Positions 19,329 to 28,296 of a stretch of 64,000 bases of DNA are shown here, piece by piece (positions within the stretch are counted from its first letter, which is position 1; the number at the start of each line of letters is the position of its first letter). Location of the stretch: assembly GCA_049841135.1 (NCBI GenBank), contig JASGHK010000004.1, positions 868,001 to 932,000 on the forward strand, given 5' to 3'. This DNA comes from JACRCT01 sp049841135 (GTDB lineage Bacteria; Myxococcota; Myxococcia; Myxococcales; UBA5297). Both the position numbers and the translations under genes were made by a program. A model generated the notes under the pieces. That model ran no database searches and was not told where the DNA came from. It was given only the letters and a program-made list of their open reading frames with translations.

Positions 19329-19926
19329 CTAGAACACCGCCGAAGCGGTCACCGCCGCCTGCCACGAGCTCGGGTGCACGCTGATGTCACTGGCCGACCC
19401 GCCGATGCCCGGGTTGAAGTCGAACGCTGCGCGAGCGCCGACACGGACCGGGGAGTTGAGCAGGAAGTCCGCCCCGAGCCCCATGGGGATTCTCGAGCTG
19501 GAAGCTGTCGTCGAACCCGGTGGTGTTCCTGTTTCCGCCGGTGGTCTGGAAGTCGCCGGCGAGACCCGCGAAGGCGTACGGCCGCCACGGGACCGGGCCC
19601 ATCAGCTGCGGCCCGGCCTTGACGTCGGCCTGGACGCGGTTCGAGGTCAGCCGCTCGTCCGTGTTCGAGATGGCGTTGGTGTTGCCGATGTAGCCCAGCT
19701 CGTAGGAGAGGAACGGGGTCTGGTTGTACGCCCCCAGCACGCCGTAGGCGGGGCCAATGTTGTCGGTGAGCCCCGCCGCCTTTCCCGTGTATCCGCCCAT
19801 GCCGCCCTGCAGCTGGACGTCGAACTTCTTGGTGGAGTTCTCGTCTTCGTACATCGTCATGCCCTGCGCGTGCGCCAGGGCCGGAACGGCGAGCAGCGCC
19901 GCAGCAACCCACATCCAGAGTTTCAT
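19329..19926 (-). CDS. Small outer-membrane beta-barrel protein, copy B, frame broken
   Basis: Paralogue of the gene at 18518-19114 with the same signal peptide style (MKLWMWVAAALLAVPALAHAQG) and the same blocks (GGMGGYTGKAAG, LSYELGYIGNTNAIS, WRPYAFAGLAGDF). The frame breaks near 19491: after DDSFQLE the conserved PMGLGADFLLNSPVRVGAR..SWQAAVTASAVF continues in the next frame to the TAG at 19329, consistent with one extra A/T. The C-terminal Phe is retained in that frame, which argues that the break is recent or a sequencing error. Confidence 0.7.
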
Positions 19927-20035
19927 GCGTCCCTCCCCCGCGCGCTCGGTGCCCGATGGCGCGCTCGACTCCCTCTCTCAAGCCGAATGTGGGCGGTGAG
20001 GCCCTAACGGGCAATGGCCCTGCCCGGCACCGGGC

Positions 20036-20069
20036 AAAAAAAGGGCCCGCTCGAGTGAAGCGGGCCCTT
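20036..20069 (-). terminator. Rho-independent terminator
   Basis: On the minus strand an 11-base perfect stem (AAGGGCCCGCT arms, 7-base loop) runs into seven T. It sits 32 bases after the stop of the 20101-20688 gene. Confidence 0.85.
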
Positions 20070-20100
20070 CCTTCCGCGTTTTCGCGCCGTCGCTTGGGTG

Positions 20101-20688
20101 CTACCGGCCCGACGGCTCCGCGGCCTGCTTGAGCGAACGAACCTCCAGCGGCAGCTCGGCGACCACCGAGCCGTCCAGGCTGAAGACCACCTTGTAGGTT
20201 CCCGGGACGTGGAGCTGCAGGGTGGCGAAGTCGAAGACGACGTCGGCCCACTCCCCGTCGAACCAGACCGTGCGCGACACGCTCGCGAGCTCGGTCCCGT
20301 TGGGCAACTTGATCTGCGCCTTGACCCGCGTCGGGGTGCGGTCGGGCGAAGCGACCCGGACACACGCCTTGAAGGCGGGCGCCTGCGCCGGCAGCTTGGG
20401 CAGGCTGAGGCTGTCGATGGGCTCGGTCGCCTTCAGGCCGCGGCCGGTGGCCACAAAGCCGCGGCCCACCTGCGCCTCTTCGAGCCGAGCGGGAGCGAGC
20501 TTGATGGTGGAGGACTCGGGCGCCTCGCGGGCGGTGATCTCGGCTTCCTTGCCCGCCGCCTTCAGCTCTCCTTCGACCTTGGGGACGCTTGGAAGATCGA
20601 TGGGCGCGAGCTTGACCGGCGCCTGGAACTGAGGCGTCTCGATCTTCAAGGAGGTCAACGTCAGCGCCAGCAAGAGAGAAGTCATCAT
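20101..20688 (-). CDS. Secreted or periplasmic protein of unknown function
   Basis: 195 residues from ATG 20688. The first 16 residues are hydrophobic (MMTSLLLALTLTSLKI), a short signal-like start. Residues 17-110 are Lys/Pro/Ala-rich and low in structure. The C-terminal 90 (FKACVRVASPDRTPTRVKAQIKLPNG..YKVVFSLDGSVVAELPLEV) look like a single Ig-like beta-sandwich. No catalytic motif is seen. A canonical terminator follows. Confidence 0.55.
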   Translation of the reverse strand: MMTSLLLALTLTSLKIETPQFQAPVKLAPIDLPSVPKVEGELKAAGKEAEITAREAPESSTIKLAPARLEEAQVGRGFVATGRGLKATEPIDSLSLPKLPAQAPAFKACVRVASPDRTPTRVKAQIKLPNGTELASVSRTVWFDGEWADVVFDFATLQLHVPGTYKVVFSLDGSVVAELPLEVRSLKQAAEPSGR

Positions 20689-20967
20689 GGTCAGCTCACC
20701 CCCCGGAAACTCGCGGGGGCCCTCGGCCAGGGCCCGTTCGCAAGGTGGCAGACCATACGACATTTCCCGCCAGGGTGGTAGAGGGTACGACCATGCTTTC
20801 GGGCGATTTTGCTTTTGCCAGCAAATCCGGAGCGTTGCCCGCTTTCACGGTCGCGAAAAGCGAGGGGGCGTGCCTTGTCGAGGTGGCGACGATGCGGAGG
20901 CCCGCACCGGTAATCCGCCGCAAGAACAGCCACTTACCGGCGCAGTCCAGGGTCAACTGGGCGGGGG
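20689..20967 (+). other. Intergenic, no gene seen
   Basis: 279 bases between two minus-strand genes. The open frames here are overlaps without homology-like sequence. The patch around 20790-20830 is A/T-richer than its surroundings and may hold the promoter of the 20101-20688 gene. Confidence 0.35.
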
Positions 20968-22128
20968 CTACTGCGCCGGCTTCAGTCGCTTGTCCAGCTC
21001 CTGCGCGCTGATCTGGCCCACGAAGAGCTCACCGGCGACGACGTAGCTGGGCGTTCCCTTGACGGCGAACTTGCCCGCCTTCTCCATGTCGGACTTCACA
21101 TGGTCCGAGGCCTTCTGCGAGTCCATGCACGCCGCGAACTTCGCTCCGTCCAGCCCCACCTTCGCCGCGAGCGAGCCGACATCGAGGCCCGCCTTCTTCT
21201 GGCCGAGGAAGAGCAGGTCGTTCATCTCCCAGAACTTGCCCTGCTCGCCGGCACAGACCGCGGCCTTCGCCCGAAGGCAGGCGGACTCGTGGAACTTGGT
21301 CTTGATGACCGGATTGCAGGCGTTGTCGAGCGGGTAGTTGCGGTGGACCAGCCGGACCTTGTCGGCGCGGGCCTCGATGAGCTCGCGCAGGTTGCGGTGC
21401 GCCATGGAGCAGAACGGGCACTGGTAGTCGCTGAACTCCTCGACGACGACCAGGGGCTCGCGCGCGCCAATCCACGGGCTGCCGCTCTCGTCGACGCCTG
21501 TCGCCAGCTTGCCCGGGCCGACCTCGCCGGAGACCTCCCAGTAGCGTGGGACGAGCGTCCAGGCGCCGGCCAGCAGCGCCAGCGCCACCACGCCCAGCGT
21601 GAGGGTCAGCCTCGGCCGCGCCACGAGCCCGGCCACGTCCTGCTTGATCGCGGTCGCGACGCCCGTCTTCCACACCGCCACCAGCGAGAGCACGAACAGC
21701 GCGGTGCTCACCGTCCACGACGCCATGCACATCAGGCACATGGAGTGGATGACGAGCTTGCTGATGGCGAGCAACGCCACCGAGACCACGACCGAGACGC
21801 TCGTCAGCACCAGCAGCAGGCCCGAAGGCCAGGAGGGGGCGGGCTTTCGCCGTGCCAGCCCCAAGGCGGCCAGCACGCCCATCGCCAGGTAGCCGAACAG
21901 GCCCCAGACCGACACCGGCAGCCGCAGGAAGACCGAGTAGTCGCTCTGCGCCACCGTGTCGCAGTTGACCTCCTCGCTGATGGCGCAGAAGGAGCGGTAG
22001 CTCGGGTTGTTATGGACGTTCCAGTGGATGCTCGTCAGGTCGCCGGCGATCGCCAGACCGGCCAGGCACAGCACCACGGTGGTGATGAGCATCCAGCGCG
22101 GCGGCTCGCTCTGGGGGCGGGGGTCCAT
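20968..22128 (-). CDS. VKOR-DsbA fusion (disulfide bond formation)
   Basis: 386 residues joining a vitamin K epoxide reductase-like membrane domain (about 10-195) to a periplasmic DsbA-type thioredoxin domain (about 215-380). The VKOR half has the loop cysteines C48 and C56 (VNCD) and the active CLMC (C131, C134) among four to five membrane spans. The thioredoxin half has YQCPFC (C237, C240) and the cis-Pro loop GTPSYVV. Such fusions oxidise secreted proteins and pass electrons to quinones, replacing DsbA plus DsbB. The gene is divergent from the histidine kinase at 22306. Confidence 0.9.
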   Translation of the reverse strand: MDPRPQSEPPRWMLITTVVLCLAGLAIAGDLTSIHWNVHNNPSYRSFCAISEEVNCDTVAQSDYSVFLRLPVSVWGLFGYLAMGVLAALGLARRKPAPSWPSGLLLVLTSVSVVVSVALLAISKLVIHSMCLMCMASWTVSTALFVLSLVAVWKTGVATAIKQDVAGLVARPRLTLTLGVVALALLAGAWTLVPRYWEVSGEVGPGKLATGVDESGSPWIGAREPLVVVEEFSDYQCPFCSMAHRNLRELIEARADKVRLVHRNYPLDNACNPVIKTKFHESACLRAKAAVCAGEQGKFWEMNDLLFLGQKKAGLDVGSLAAKVGLDGAKFAACMDSQKASDHVKSDMEKAGKFAVKGTPSYVVAGELFVGQISAQELDKRLKPAQ

Positions 22129-22305
22129 GCAGGGCTCCGGAAGGCGAAGGGGTTGCTTTACGGGAAGCGCGCGGCGCGGTCAACGATTGTCCCCAACCAG
22201 ACACCCAGCGCGCCTGCGCGTCGTCCGAGTAGCCGTTTGCCGTGCGCACCCATTACCCAAAAGTCCGTGCCCCCGGGGGTGGGACTGGAAAGAGGAGGTC
22301 GTCGG

Positions 22306-23514
22306 ATGAACCCGAGGCTGCAGACTCCGTCCTCGCGCCGCCCCACGGCGCTGCAGTCCGACCGCCTGCTCGCGGCGATGCTCGAGCTCTCGCGAGAAAA
22401 GGACCTGACCGGGGTGATGGACGTGGTGCGCCGCGCCGCGCGCGACCTGACCGGCGCCGACGGGGTGACCTTCGTCGTGCGCGAGGGCGAGCTCGTCCAC
22501 TACGCGGAGGAGAGTGCCATCGCCCGGCTGTGGAAGGGCCAGCGCTTCCCGGCGGACGCGTGCATCTCGGGCTGGGTCATGATCCACCGCACCCCGGCGG
22601 TCATCGAGGACGTCTTCGCCGACGAGCGGATCCCCGCCGACCTGTACCGTCCGACCTTCGTCCGCAGCCTGGCGATGGTCCCCATCCGCACGGAGGACCC
22701 GCTGGGGGCCATCGGCGCGTACTGGGCGAACCCGCACCTGGCCACGGCCAACGAGCTCGCGCTCCTCGAGTCGCTGGCGGGGTCGACCGCGCTGGCCATG
22801 GAGAACGTCGGGCTGCACCGGGCGCTGTCGCGGGCGAACTTGGCGCGCGAGGAGTTCAGCAGCGTCGCCTCGCACGAGCTGCGCACGCCGCTGACCCCGC
22901 TCAAGATGCTGCTCGAGGTCCTCTCGCGCGAGCCGGACCGCGAACCCGAGCACCAGCAGCGGCTGTTCGCCCGGATGCAGAAGCAGGTCTCGCGCCTGGA
23001 GCATCTGGCCGAGCACCTGCTCGACGACGCGCGGCTGAGCAACGGACGCATGCTGCTCGACCTGCAGGAGACCGACCTCGCGCAGCTCGCCCGCGAGGTC
23101 CTGGAACGCCACCGCGCGGCCTTCGAGTCGAGCGGGACGCCGCTGTCGCTCGAGGCGCCGGAGCCGGTCATCGGCCTGTGGGATCCGTCCCGCCTCGACC
23201 GGATGCTCGACAACCTGCTCCTGAACGCCCTGCGCTTCGCCCCCGGGGCACCCGTCACCGTCTCGGTCGGCTTCTCCGAGGACGATCGCGCGCTGCTCAC
23301 GGTCGCCGACCGCGGGCCGGGCATCCCGCCCGATGCCCGCGACCGCGTCTTCGGCCGGTTCGAGCGGGCCGCTCCCCTCGCCCACTTCGGCGGCTTCGGG
23401 CTGGGCCTGTGGATCGTCCGGCAGGTGGCCGAGGCGCACCGCGGCGAGGTGCTGCTCGACAGCGCCCCGGGGCGAGGCTCCACCTTCCGCGTCCTGCTTC
23501 CGCCGCGCCGCTGA
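22306..23514 (+). CDS. GAF-domain sensor histidine kinase
   Basis: 402 residues, soluble, no membrane spans. A GAF domain (about 18-165) comes first, then HisKA with the phospho-accepting H190 in ASHELRTPLTPLK. The HATPase domain has the N box (NLLLNALRF), G1 (DRGPGIP) and G2 (GGFGLGLWIVRQ). AGAGGAGG lies 8 bases before the ATG. No response regulator gene is adjacent, so the partner is unknown (orphan kinase). Confidence 0.88.
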   Translation: MNPRLQTPSSRRPTALQSDRLLAAMLELSREKDLTGVMDVVRRAARDLTGADGVTFVVREGELVHYAEESAIARLWKGQRFPADACISGWVMIHRTPAVIEDVFADERIPADLYRPTFVRSLAMVPIRTEDPLGAIGAYWANPHLATANELALLESLAGSTALAMENVGLHRALSRANLAREEFSSVASHELRTPLTPLKMLLEVLSREPDREPEHQQRLFARMQKQVSRLEHLAEHLLDDARLSNGRMLLDLQETDLAQLAREVLERHRAAFESSGTPLSLEAPEPVIGLWDPSRLDRMLDNLLLNALRFAPGAPVTVSVGFSEDDRALLTVADRGPGIPPDARDRVFGRFERAAPLAHFGGFGLGLWIVRQVAEAHRGEVLLDSAPGRGSTFRVLLPPRR

Positions 23515-23608
23515 TCCGCTCGCTCCGCCGCCGAAAGGCGATTGCCGCCGCCCGAGCCTCGCCGTACTCTCCCCGCCCGATTTCGGACACTCCGAGGGAG
23601 CGACGACG

Positions 23609-24187
23609 ATGAACCGCGAACAGGGCCTGGCGCTCGTGAAGAGCCGCCTGGGAGACTCCGCCACCACCAAGCACTCGCTCGCCGCCGAGGCCTGCATGCG
23701 CAAGCTCGCCCAGCGCTTCGGCGAGGACGTCGAGCTGTGGGGCCTGTCGGGGCTGGTGCACGACCTCGACCTCGACGTCTGCCAGAACGACCTCGCGCGG
23801 CACACCCTGGTCGGCGCCGAGGTGCTGCGCGCCGCCGGCGCACCCGACGCGGTGGTCCTGGCGGTGCTGGGCCACAACGACAAGGCCACGCGGGTCACGC
23901 GCCTGGACAAGGCGCTGTGGGTCGTGGACCCCACGACCGGCTTCATCACCGCCGCGGCGCTCATCCGGCCCTCGAAGTCGACCTCCGATCTCTCGGCCGA
24001 CTCGGTCAAGAAGCGGATGAAGGACAAGCGCTTCTCCGCGGCCATCAACCGCGAGCAGATGAAGGCCTGCAAGGAGCTGCTCGACCTCGAGCTCGACGAC
24101 TTCCTGGGCCTGTGCATCCAGGCGATGGACGAGATCCGCGGAGAGCTGGGACTGGCGGGCGCGGGCACCGGTGCCGTCGCCCCATGA
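23609..24187 (+). CDS. HD-domain protein
   Basis: 192 residues with a compact HD domain: KHSLAAEACM, then WGLSGLVHDLDLDV carrying the His-Asp metal pair, then VLAVLGHND. Such proteins are usually metal-dependent phosphohydrolases on nucleotides. The start ATG 23609 has GAGGGAG upstream. Its stop overlaps the next gene's start (ATGA at 24184-24187), so the two are translated together. The pairing hints that the HD protein serves cation homeostasis, but this is only context. Confidence 0.8.
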   Translation: MNREQGLALVKSRLGDSATTKHSLAAEACMRKLAQRFGEDVELWGLSGLVHDLDLDVCQNDLARHTLVGAEVLRAAGAPDAVVLAVLGHNDKATRVTRLDKALWVVDPTTGFITAAALIRPSKSTSDLSADSVKKRMKDKRFSAAINREQMKACKELLDLELDDFLGLCIQAMDEIRGELGLAGAGTGAVAP

Positions 24188-24783
24188 GCCTCGAAGTCTT
24201 CCTCTCGACCTTCGGGATGATCTTCCTGGCGGAGCTGGGCGACAAGACCCAGCTGACCGCCGTGGCGCTCGCCGCGCGCTACCCCTGGAAGAAGGCGTTC
24301 GTCGGGCTGGCCGGGGCGTTCGCGCTGCTCAACGCCTTTGCAGTCGTGGTGGGCCAGGGCCTGTTCAAGCTGGTGCCGCTGGGCTGGATCCAGGCCGGGT
24401 CCGCGGCGCTCTTCCTCTTCTTCGGCGCCACGACGCTCCTCGGCAAGGACGACGACGAGGACGAAGAGGAGGGCGGGCTGAAGAACGGCAAGGCCCGCGG
24501 CCCGGTGGCGACCGCCTTCACGCTCATCCTCTTCGCCGAGCTGGGCGACAAGACCCAGCTGGCGACCGCGAGCCTCGCCGCGGAGCTCGGCTCGCCGGTC
24601 ACCGTGTTCGCAGCCTCGACGCTGGCGCTGTGGCTGGTCTCGCTCATCGGGCTGCTGATTGGGACTCAGGTCGCCAAGCGCGTGCCGATGGTTTGGGTCA
24701 AGAGGGCGGCGGGCGTTGCCTTCCTCGTCTTCGGGCTTTGGGCCGCCTGGAGCGCGGTCCACACGCTCGGGCTGCTCAAGTGA
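24184..24783 (+). CDS. GDT1/TMEM165 family cation exporter
   Basis: 199 residues, a six-span inner-membrane protein. The two hallmark motifs are FLAELGDKTQLTA (about 14-26) and FAELGDKTQLATA in the second half. They are separated by an acidic loop (KDDDEDEEEGG). Members exchange Mn2+ or Ca2+ for protons; in bacteria they mostly export manganese. The start overlaps the upstream HD gene by four bases. Confidence 0.9.
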   Translation: MSLEVFLSTFGMIFLAELGDKTQLTAVALAARYPWKKAFVGLAGAFALLNAFAVVVGQGLFKLVPLGWIQAGSAALFLFFGATTLLGKDDDEDEEEGGLKNGKARGPVATAFTLILFAELGDKTQLATASLAAELGSPVTVFAASTLALWLVSLIGLLIGTQVAKRVPMVWVKRAAGVAFLVFGLWAAWSAVHTLGLLK

Positions 24784-24824
24784 GAAGCGGTCACCACGTC
24801 AAGTAGGCGCTTTCGACCCTGCCG

Positions 24825-24842
24825 GCCGGCCAGCTGGCCGGC
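24825..24842. terminator. Palindrome between convergent genes
   Basis: An 18-base perfect palindrome (GCCGGCC arms around AGCT) lies between the GDT1 stop (24783) and the convergent stop at 24932. It could terminate both transcripts, but no T-run is present. Confidence 0.35.
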
Positions 24843-24900
24843 GATCCGCGAAGACGGCTGCTTCGCGCTCTCAGCGGACCCCGGTTGCTCCGCACGCTCC

Positions 24901-24924
24901 GGCCCCCTCGACCAGCTCGGGGTG
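24901..24924. repeat. REP-like element copy 1 (CTCGAC..GCTCGGGGTG)
   Basis: Sequence close to the two copies at 26849-26873 and 26902-26925 (core CCCTCGAC-CA/GA-GCTCGGGGTG). All copies lie between convergent genes. The core is a short imperfect inverted repeat. Confidence 0.5.
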
Positions 24925-24931
24925 TCGGCGC

Positions 24932-26273
24932 CTACCAGGCCGTCCCGCTGACCGCGGTCATGTGGTTGAACGGATCGGAGACGGGGCCGACGTCGTGGAG
25001 GAGGTCCACGTTGCCCGTCGCCACATCCACCACCTGGAACGCGCCCTGCCCGTCGCTGGTCGTGGACAGGTAGAGCTTCTCGCCGTCGGGCGACGGGAAG
25101 AGGCTGCCCATCACCGTGCACTCGCCGCAGGCGTTCTTCACCTCGTAGCGCTTCCACAGCTTCATGGTCTGGGCGTTGGCGATGAAGAGGTGGTTGGGGA
25201 AGCCGGTGCAGGCGATGAGCTTCTTGCCCCGGTGCATGAAGACCTTGTGGATGGTCAGGCGCTCCATGTCCGGGTGCGTGAAGATGCCGGCCTTCTTCGG
25301 GCCGCTCGGGGTCATCTTGTACTTGTGGACCGAGGCCGGGCCGAAGATGTTCCAGTGGTACTGCCGCTTCTTCAGGAAGCGCCACTTGTCGGCGACCGGG
25401 CCGATGACGCCGTTGTGGCAGGAGAAGTAGGCGACGTCAGGATCGACCGGGTCCCAGTCGACGTGCGCGGTGGGCTGCCAGCCGCTGTTGTCGATGCGCC
25501 ACTCCTTCTTGGTCTTCAGGTCGAGGACCAGGATCTTCGACGGCATCAGCTGGTGCTTCTCGTCGTAGAAGTCGCCGAAGTTCACCAGCGCCAGCCGGCT
25601 CTTGTCCTGGTTGAGCTGGAGGTAGTGGGTGTCGGTCTCGAAGTCGCCGCGCCAGATCTCGGTCGTCTGGTCGGTGTCCCAGTTGTACTTCTTGATCTCT
25701 GACCGGCACGTCGTAGTGGATGGCTTCCTTGTCGTGCTTGTACCACTCGTCCACGCCCAGCTGCGTCGCGAAGTAGGTCTCGTTCGCCTCGTCGTCGAAG
25801 TACTGGTAGGTCGAGAAGACGTCGCGGCGGTCCGGGTGCTCCATGTGCATCTCCATCCGCCTCTGCTTGAGGTCGATGACGAAGAAGATGGAGGCCGACC
25901 ACAGCGAGATCAGGAACCGCTCGTTGCCGAGGTAGGTCATGCCGTGCGGCTTGAGCACCTTGAACAGCAGCTCGAAGAACGAGATGCCGTTGTGGAAGCG
26001 CCGGAACGCCGCGCGCACCCGCGGCAGCACCCAGTGGTTCGGGCTCATCACGAACGTGGTCAGGTGCTCGAGGTAGGAGAGCGCCTCGCGGGTGGCCAGG
26101 CCGGCGCGGTGCGGGTAGCAGACCTGCAGGCCCTTTCCCGTCTGCATGTTCATGAAGAAGTAGCGCTGCTGCATGCCGTTGGAGACCGGGATGGCCACCG
26201 TCGCGTCCCGCGGCTCGAGGCTGGACGGCAGCTTGAACTCGGTGAACGTGGCTCGGACTGGCTCGTTGATCAT
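24932..26273 (-). CDS. Cytoplasmic beta-propeller protein, frame broken
   Basis: No signal peptide. Repeating beta-strand units include MTYLGNERFLISLWSASIFFVIDLKQ, PSKILVLDLKTKKEWRID, HVDWDPVDPDVAYFSCHNG and PDGEKLYLSTTSDGQGAFQVVDVATGNV, as in seven-bladed propellers. The HVDW..DPDVAYFSCHNG segment faintly recalls oligogalacturonate-lyase-type propellers, too weak for a call. The frame breaks at 25700: HYDVPV is followed by EIKKYNWDTDQTTEIWRGDF only after skipping one base (T25700). Function unknown. Confidence 0.7.
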
Positions 26274-26345
26274 GTCGGCTTCTCCCTCAGGCGGGGCAGT
26301 GTCAGGCGGCCCACATCGTAGTCAAAAACCCGGTAGAACGGCGCC

Positions 26346-26816
26346 ATGGCAAAGCAACCCAACTCCCGCCACTGCTTCATCTGCGGGGTGGAGAACCCCG
26401 TCGGCCTCAAGCTCGTCTTCCACGAGCCGCAGCAGGGCGTGGTCGAGTGCCGCTTCACGGTGGCCGACCACTTCCAGAGCTACCCCGGCGTCCTCCACGG
26501 CGGCGTCGTCGCCACCATCCTCGACGAGACCTGCGCCCGCGTGTACCTGGGCGACCCGGCGAGCCCCCGCACGGTCTTCACCGCCAAGCTGGAGGTGAAG
26601 TACCGCAAGCACGTGCCGCTCGGCCGAGCGCTGAAGGTCGTCGGCAAGGCCCTGCCCCAGCGCGGGTTGGCCCTCGAGAGCTGGGCCGGCATCTACGACG
26701 AGTCCGCCGCGCTGCTGGCCGAGGCCCGCGCGATGCTCGTCGACGGCACCGACAAGGCCAGCCAGGCCGACCGCGACGCCATCGGCTGGACGCTGCTGCC
26801 GGACGACTCTGTCTGA
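26346..26816 (+). CDS. Hotdog-fold thioesterase (PaaI-like)
   Basis: 156 residues. The hotdog core has YPGVLHGGVVATILDETCA at about 47-65, where HGG..DE is the family active-site region of acyl-CoA thioesterases. A conserved N-terminal Cys pair (HCFICGVENPVGLKL) is typical of one clade. The likely reaction is hydrolysis of an acyl-CoA in the cytoplasm; the acyl group is unknown. It is divergent from the propeller gene and convergent with modC. Confidence 0.85.
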   Translation: MAKQPNSRHCFICGVENPVGLKLVFHEPQQGVVECRFTVADHFQSYPGVLHGGVVATILDETCARVYLGDPASPRTVFTAKLEVKYRKHVPLGRALKVVGKALPQRGLALESWAGIYDESAALLAEARAMLVDGTDKASQADRDAIGWTLLPDDSV

Positions 26817-26848
26817 GCACGCGGTCAGGTGCGCTGCGATGCCGGCCT

Positions 26849-26925
26849 GGCCCCTCGACGAGCTCGGGGTGCCGATCGGCAGCGCGCAGCGTTGCCGGGC
26901 TGGCCCCTCGACGAGCTCGGGGTGT
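26849..26925. repeat. REP-like element, two copies
   Basis: The core GGCCCCTCGACGAGCTCGGGGTG occurs at 26849-26871 and again at 26903-26924, 53 bases apart, between the convergent thioesterase and modC genes. A third, slightly different copy is at 24901. Confidence 0.6.
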
Positions 26926-26939
26926 CGAGTCCGCCGGCC

Positions 26940-27641
26940 TCAAGACGCCGCGAGCACCTCGGCTGGCCTGCCCTGCGCAACCACCTGCCCCTGGCTGAGC
27001 ACCACCATCCGCGCCCCCAGCCTCCGGGCATCGTCGTGGTCGTGCGTGACGAGGACCGTGGGCAGGCGCAGCTCCTCGACCAGCGCCGACAGCTCGCGCC
27101 CCAGCTCCTGCCGCAGCGGCAGATCCATCGCCGAGAAGGGCTCGTCGAGCAGCAGCACCCGCGGCTCGCTGGCCAGCGCCCGGGCGATGGCCACCCGCTG
27201 CGCCTCCCCGCCGGAGAACGTCGCGGGTCGGCGAGCGGCCAGGTGAGCCACGCGCATCCGCTCGAGCCAGTGGTGCGCCTGGGCCGCACGCTCCTGGCGC
27301 CGCCGCGCGCGCGGCATCCCGAAGCCGACGTTCTCCAGCGCGGTCAGGTGCGGGAAGAGCGCCAGGGACTGGAAGACGAGCGCGACTCGGCGGCGCTCGG
27401 GCTGCAGGTGGATCCCGCGGGCGACGTCGACGAGGACCTCGCCGCCCAGCGCGATGCGGCCCCGACTCGGGCGCAGCAAGCCGGCGATCGTCACCAGGCA
27501 CGTGCTCTTGCCGGCGCCCGACGCGCCGAACAGGACCGTCACCCCGGGCGGCGCTTCGACCGTCGCCTGCAGCCGTGGTGGCCCCCCGGCCTCGCCGTCC
27601 ACGACGACGTCCACCTCCAAGGTTTGCCCGTCACCACCCAT
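26940..27641 (-). CDS. modC: Molybdate/tungstate ABC transporter ATPase
   Basis: 233 residues. Walker A GASGAGKST at 39-47, Q-loop FQSL, signature TFSGGEAQRVAIARAL, Walker B VLLLDEPFSAMD and the switch His in VTHDHDDA are all present. It ends before the C-terminal TOBE/Mop domain found in classical ModC, so oxyanion feedback would need another protein. The start overlaps the permease stop by 11 bases, giving operon order modA-modB-modC. Confidence 0.88.
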   Translation of the reverse strand: MGGDGQTLEVDVVVDGEAGGPPRLQATVEAPPGVTVLFGASGAGKSTCLVTIAGLLRPSRGRIALGGEVLVDVARGIHLQPERRRVALVFQSLALFPHLTALENVGFGMPRARRRQERAAQAHHWLERMRVAHLAARRPATFSGGEAQRVAIARALASEPRVLLLDEPFSAMDLPLRQELGRELSALVEELRLPTVLVTHDHDDARRLGARMVVLSQGQVVAQGRPAEVLAAS

Positions 27642-28296
27642 GGCGCTTCCCTGGCGTGAGCTTCACCACCCCATAGAGCAACACCACCGCCAGCGAGCTC
27701 ATGACGGCGACCATGCCCAGCGCCTGCCCGTCGCGACCCGCCTGGACCGCGTCGTAGATGGCGAGCGAGCCGGTCTGCGTCAGGCCCGGGATGTTCCCGG
27801 CGACCATCAGCGTCACCCCGAAGTCGCCCAGGGCGCGGGCGAACCCCAGCGCCAGCCCGGCGACGATGCCGCCCTTCGCCAGCGGCAACACGATCTGCAC
27901 GAACGTCCGCACCGGACCGGCCCCCAGGGTGCGCGCCGCGCCGAGGAGCCGCTCGTCGACGTCCTCGATTGCCGCGCGCGAGGACTTGATGACGAACGGG
28001 AGGGCCCCGAGCGTCGCCGCCACCACCGCGCCCAACGGCCGGAAGACGATCGACGAGCCGGTGAGCGACTCGAAGGCGCCCCCGAGGGCGCTGCTGCGCC
28101 CGAGCACCACGAGCAGGTAGTAGCCCAGCACGGTCGGCGGCAGGACCATCGGCGCGGTGACCAGGACGTCGAGCACGTCGCGCCCCGGGAAGCGCCGGCG
28201 CGCCATCACCCCGGCGAGCGGCACCCCGAGCAGGGCCGCGATGCACACGGCCAGGCTCGCGACCTTGAACGACAGCAGCAGCGCGTCCCACCTCAT
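27631..28296 (-). CDS. modB: Molybdate/tungstate ABC transporter permease
   Basis: 221 residues with five membrane spans. The coupling loop that contacts the ATPase is AARTLGAGPVRTFVQIVLPLAKGGI, and PMVLPPTVLGYYLL is the typical ModB block. The start overlaps the modA stop as ATGA (28293-28296). Confidence 0.9.
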   Translation of the reverse strand: MRWDALLLSFKVASLAVCIAALLGVPLAGVMARRRFPGRDVLDVLVTAPMVLPPTVLGYYLLVVLGRSSALGGAFESLTGSSIVFRPLGAVVAATLGALPFVIKSSRAAIEDVDERLLGAARTLGAGPVRTFVQIVLPLAKGGIVAGLALGFARALGDFGVTLMVAGNIPGLTQTGSLAIYDAVQAGRDGQALGMVAVMSSLAVVLLYGVVKLTPGKRHGW

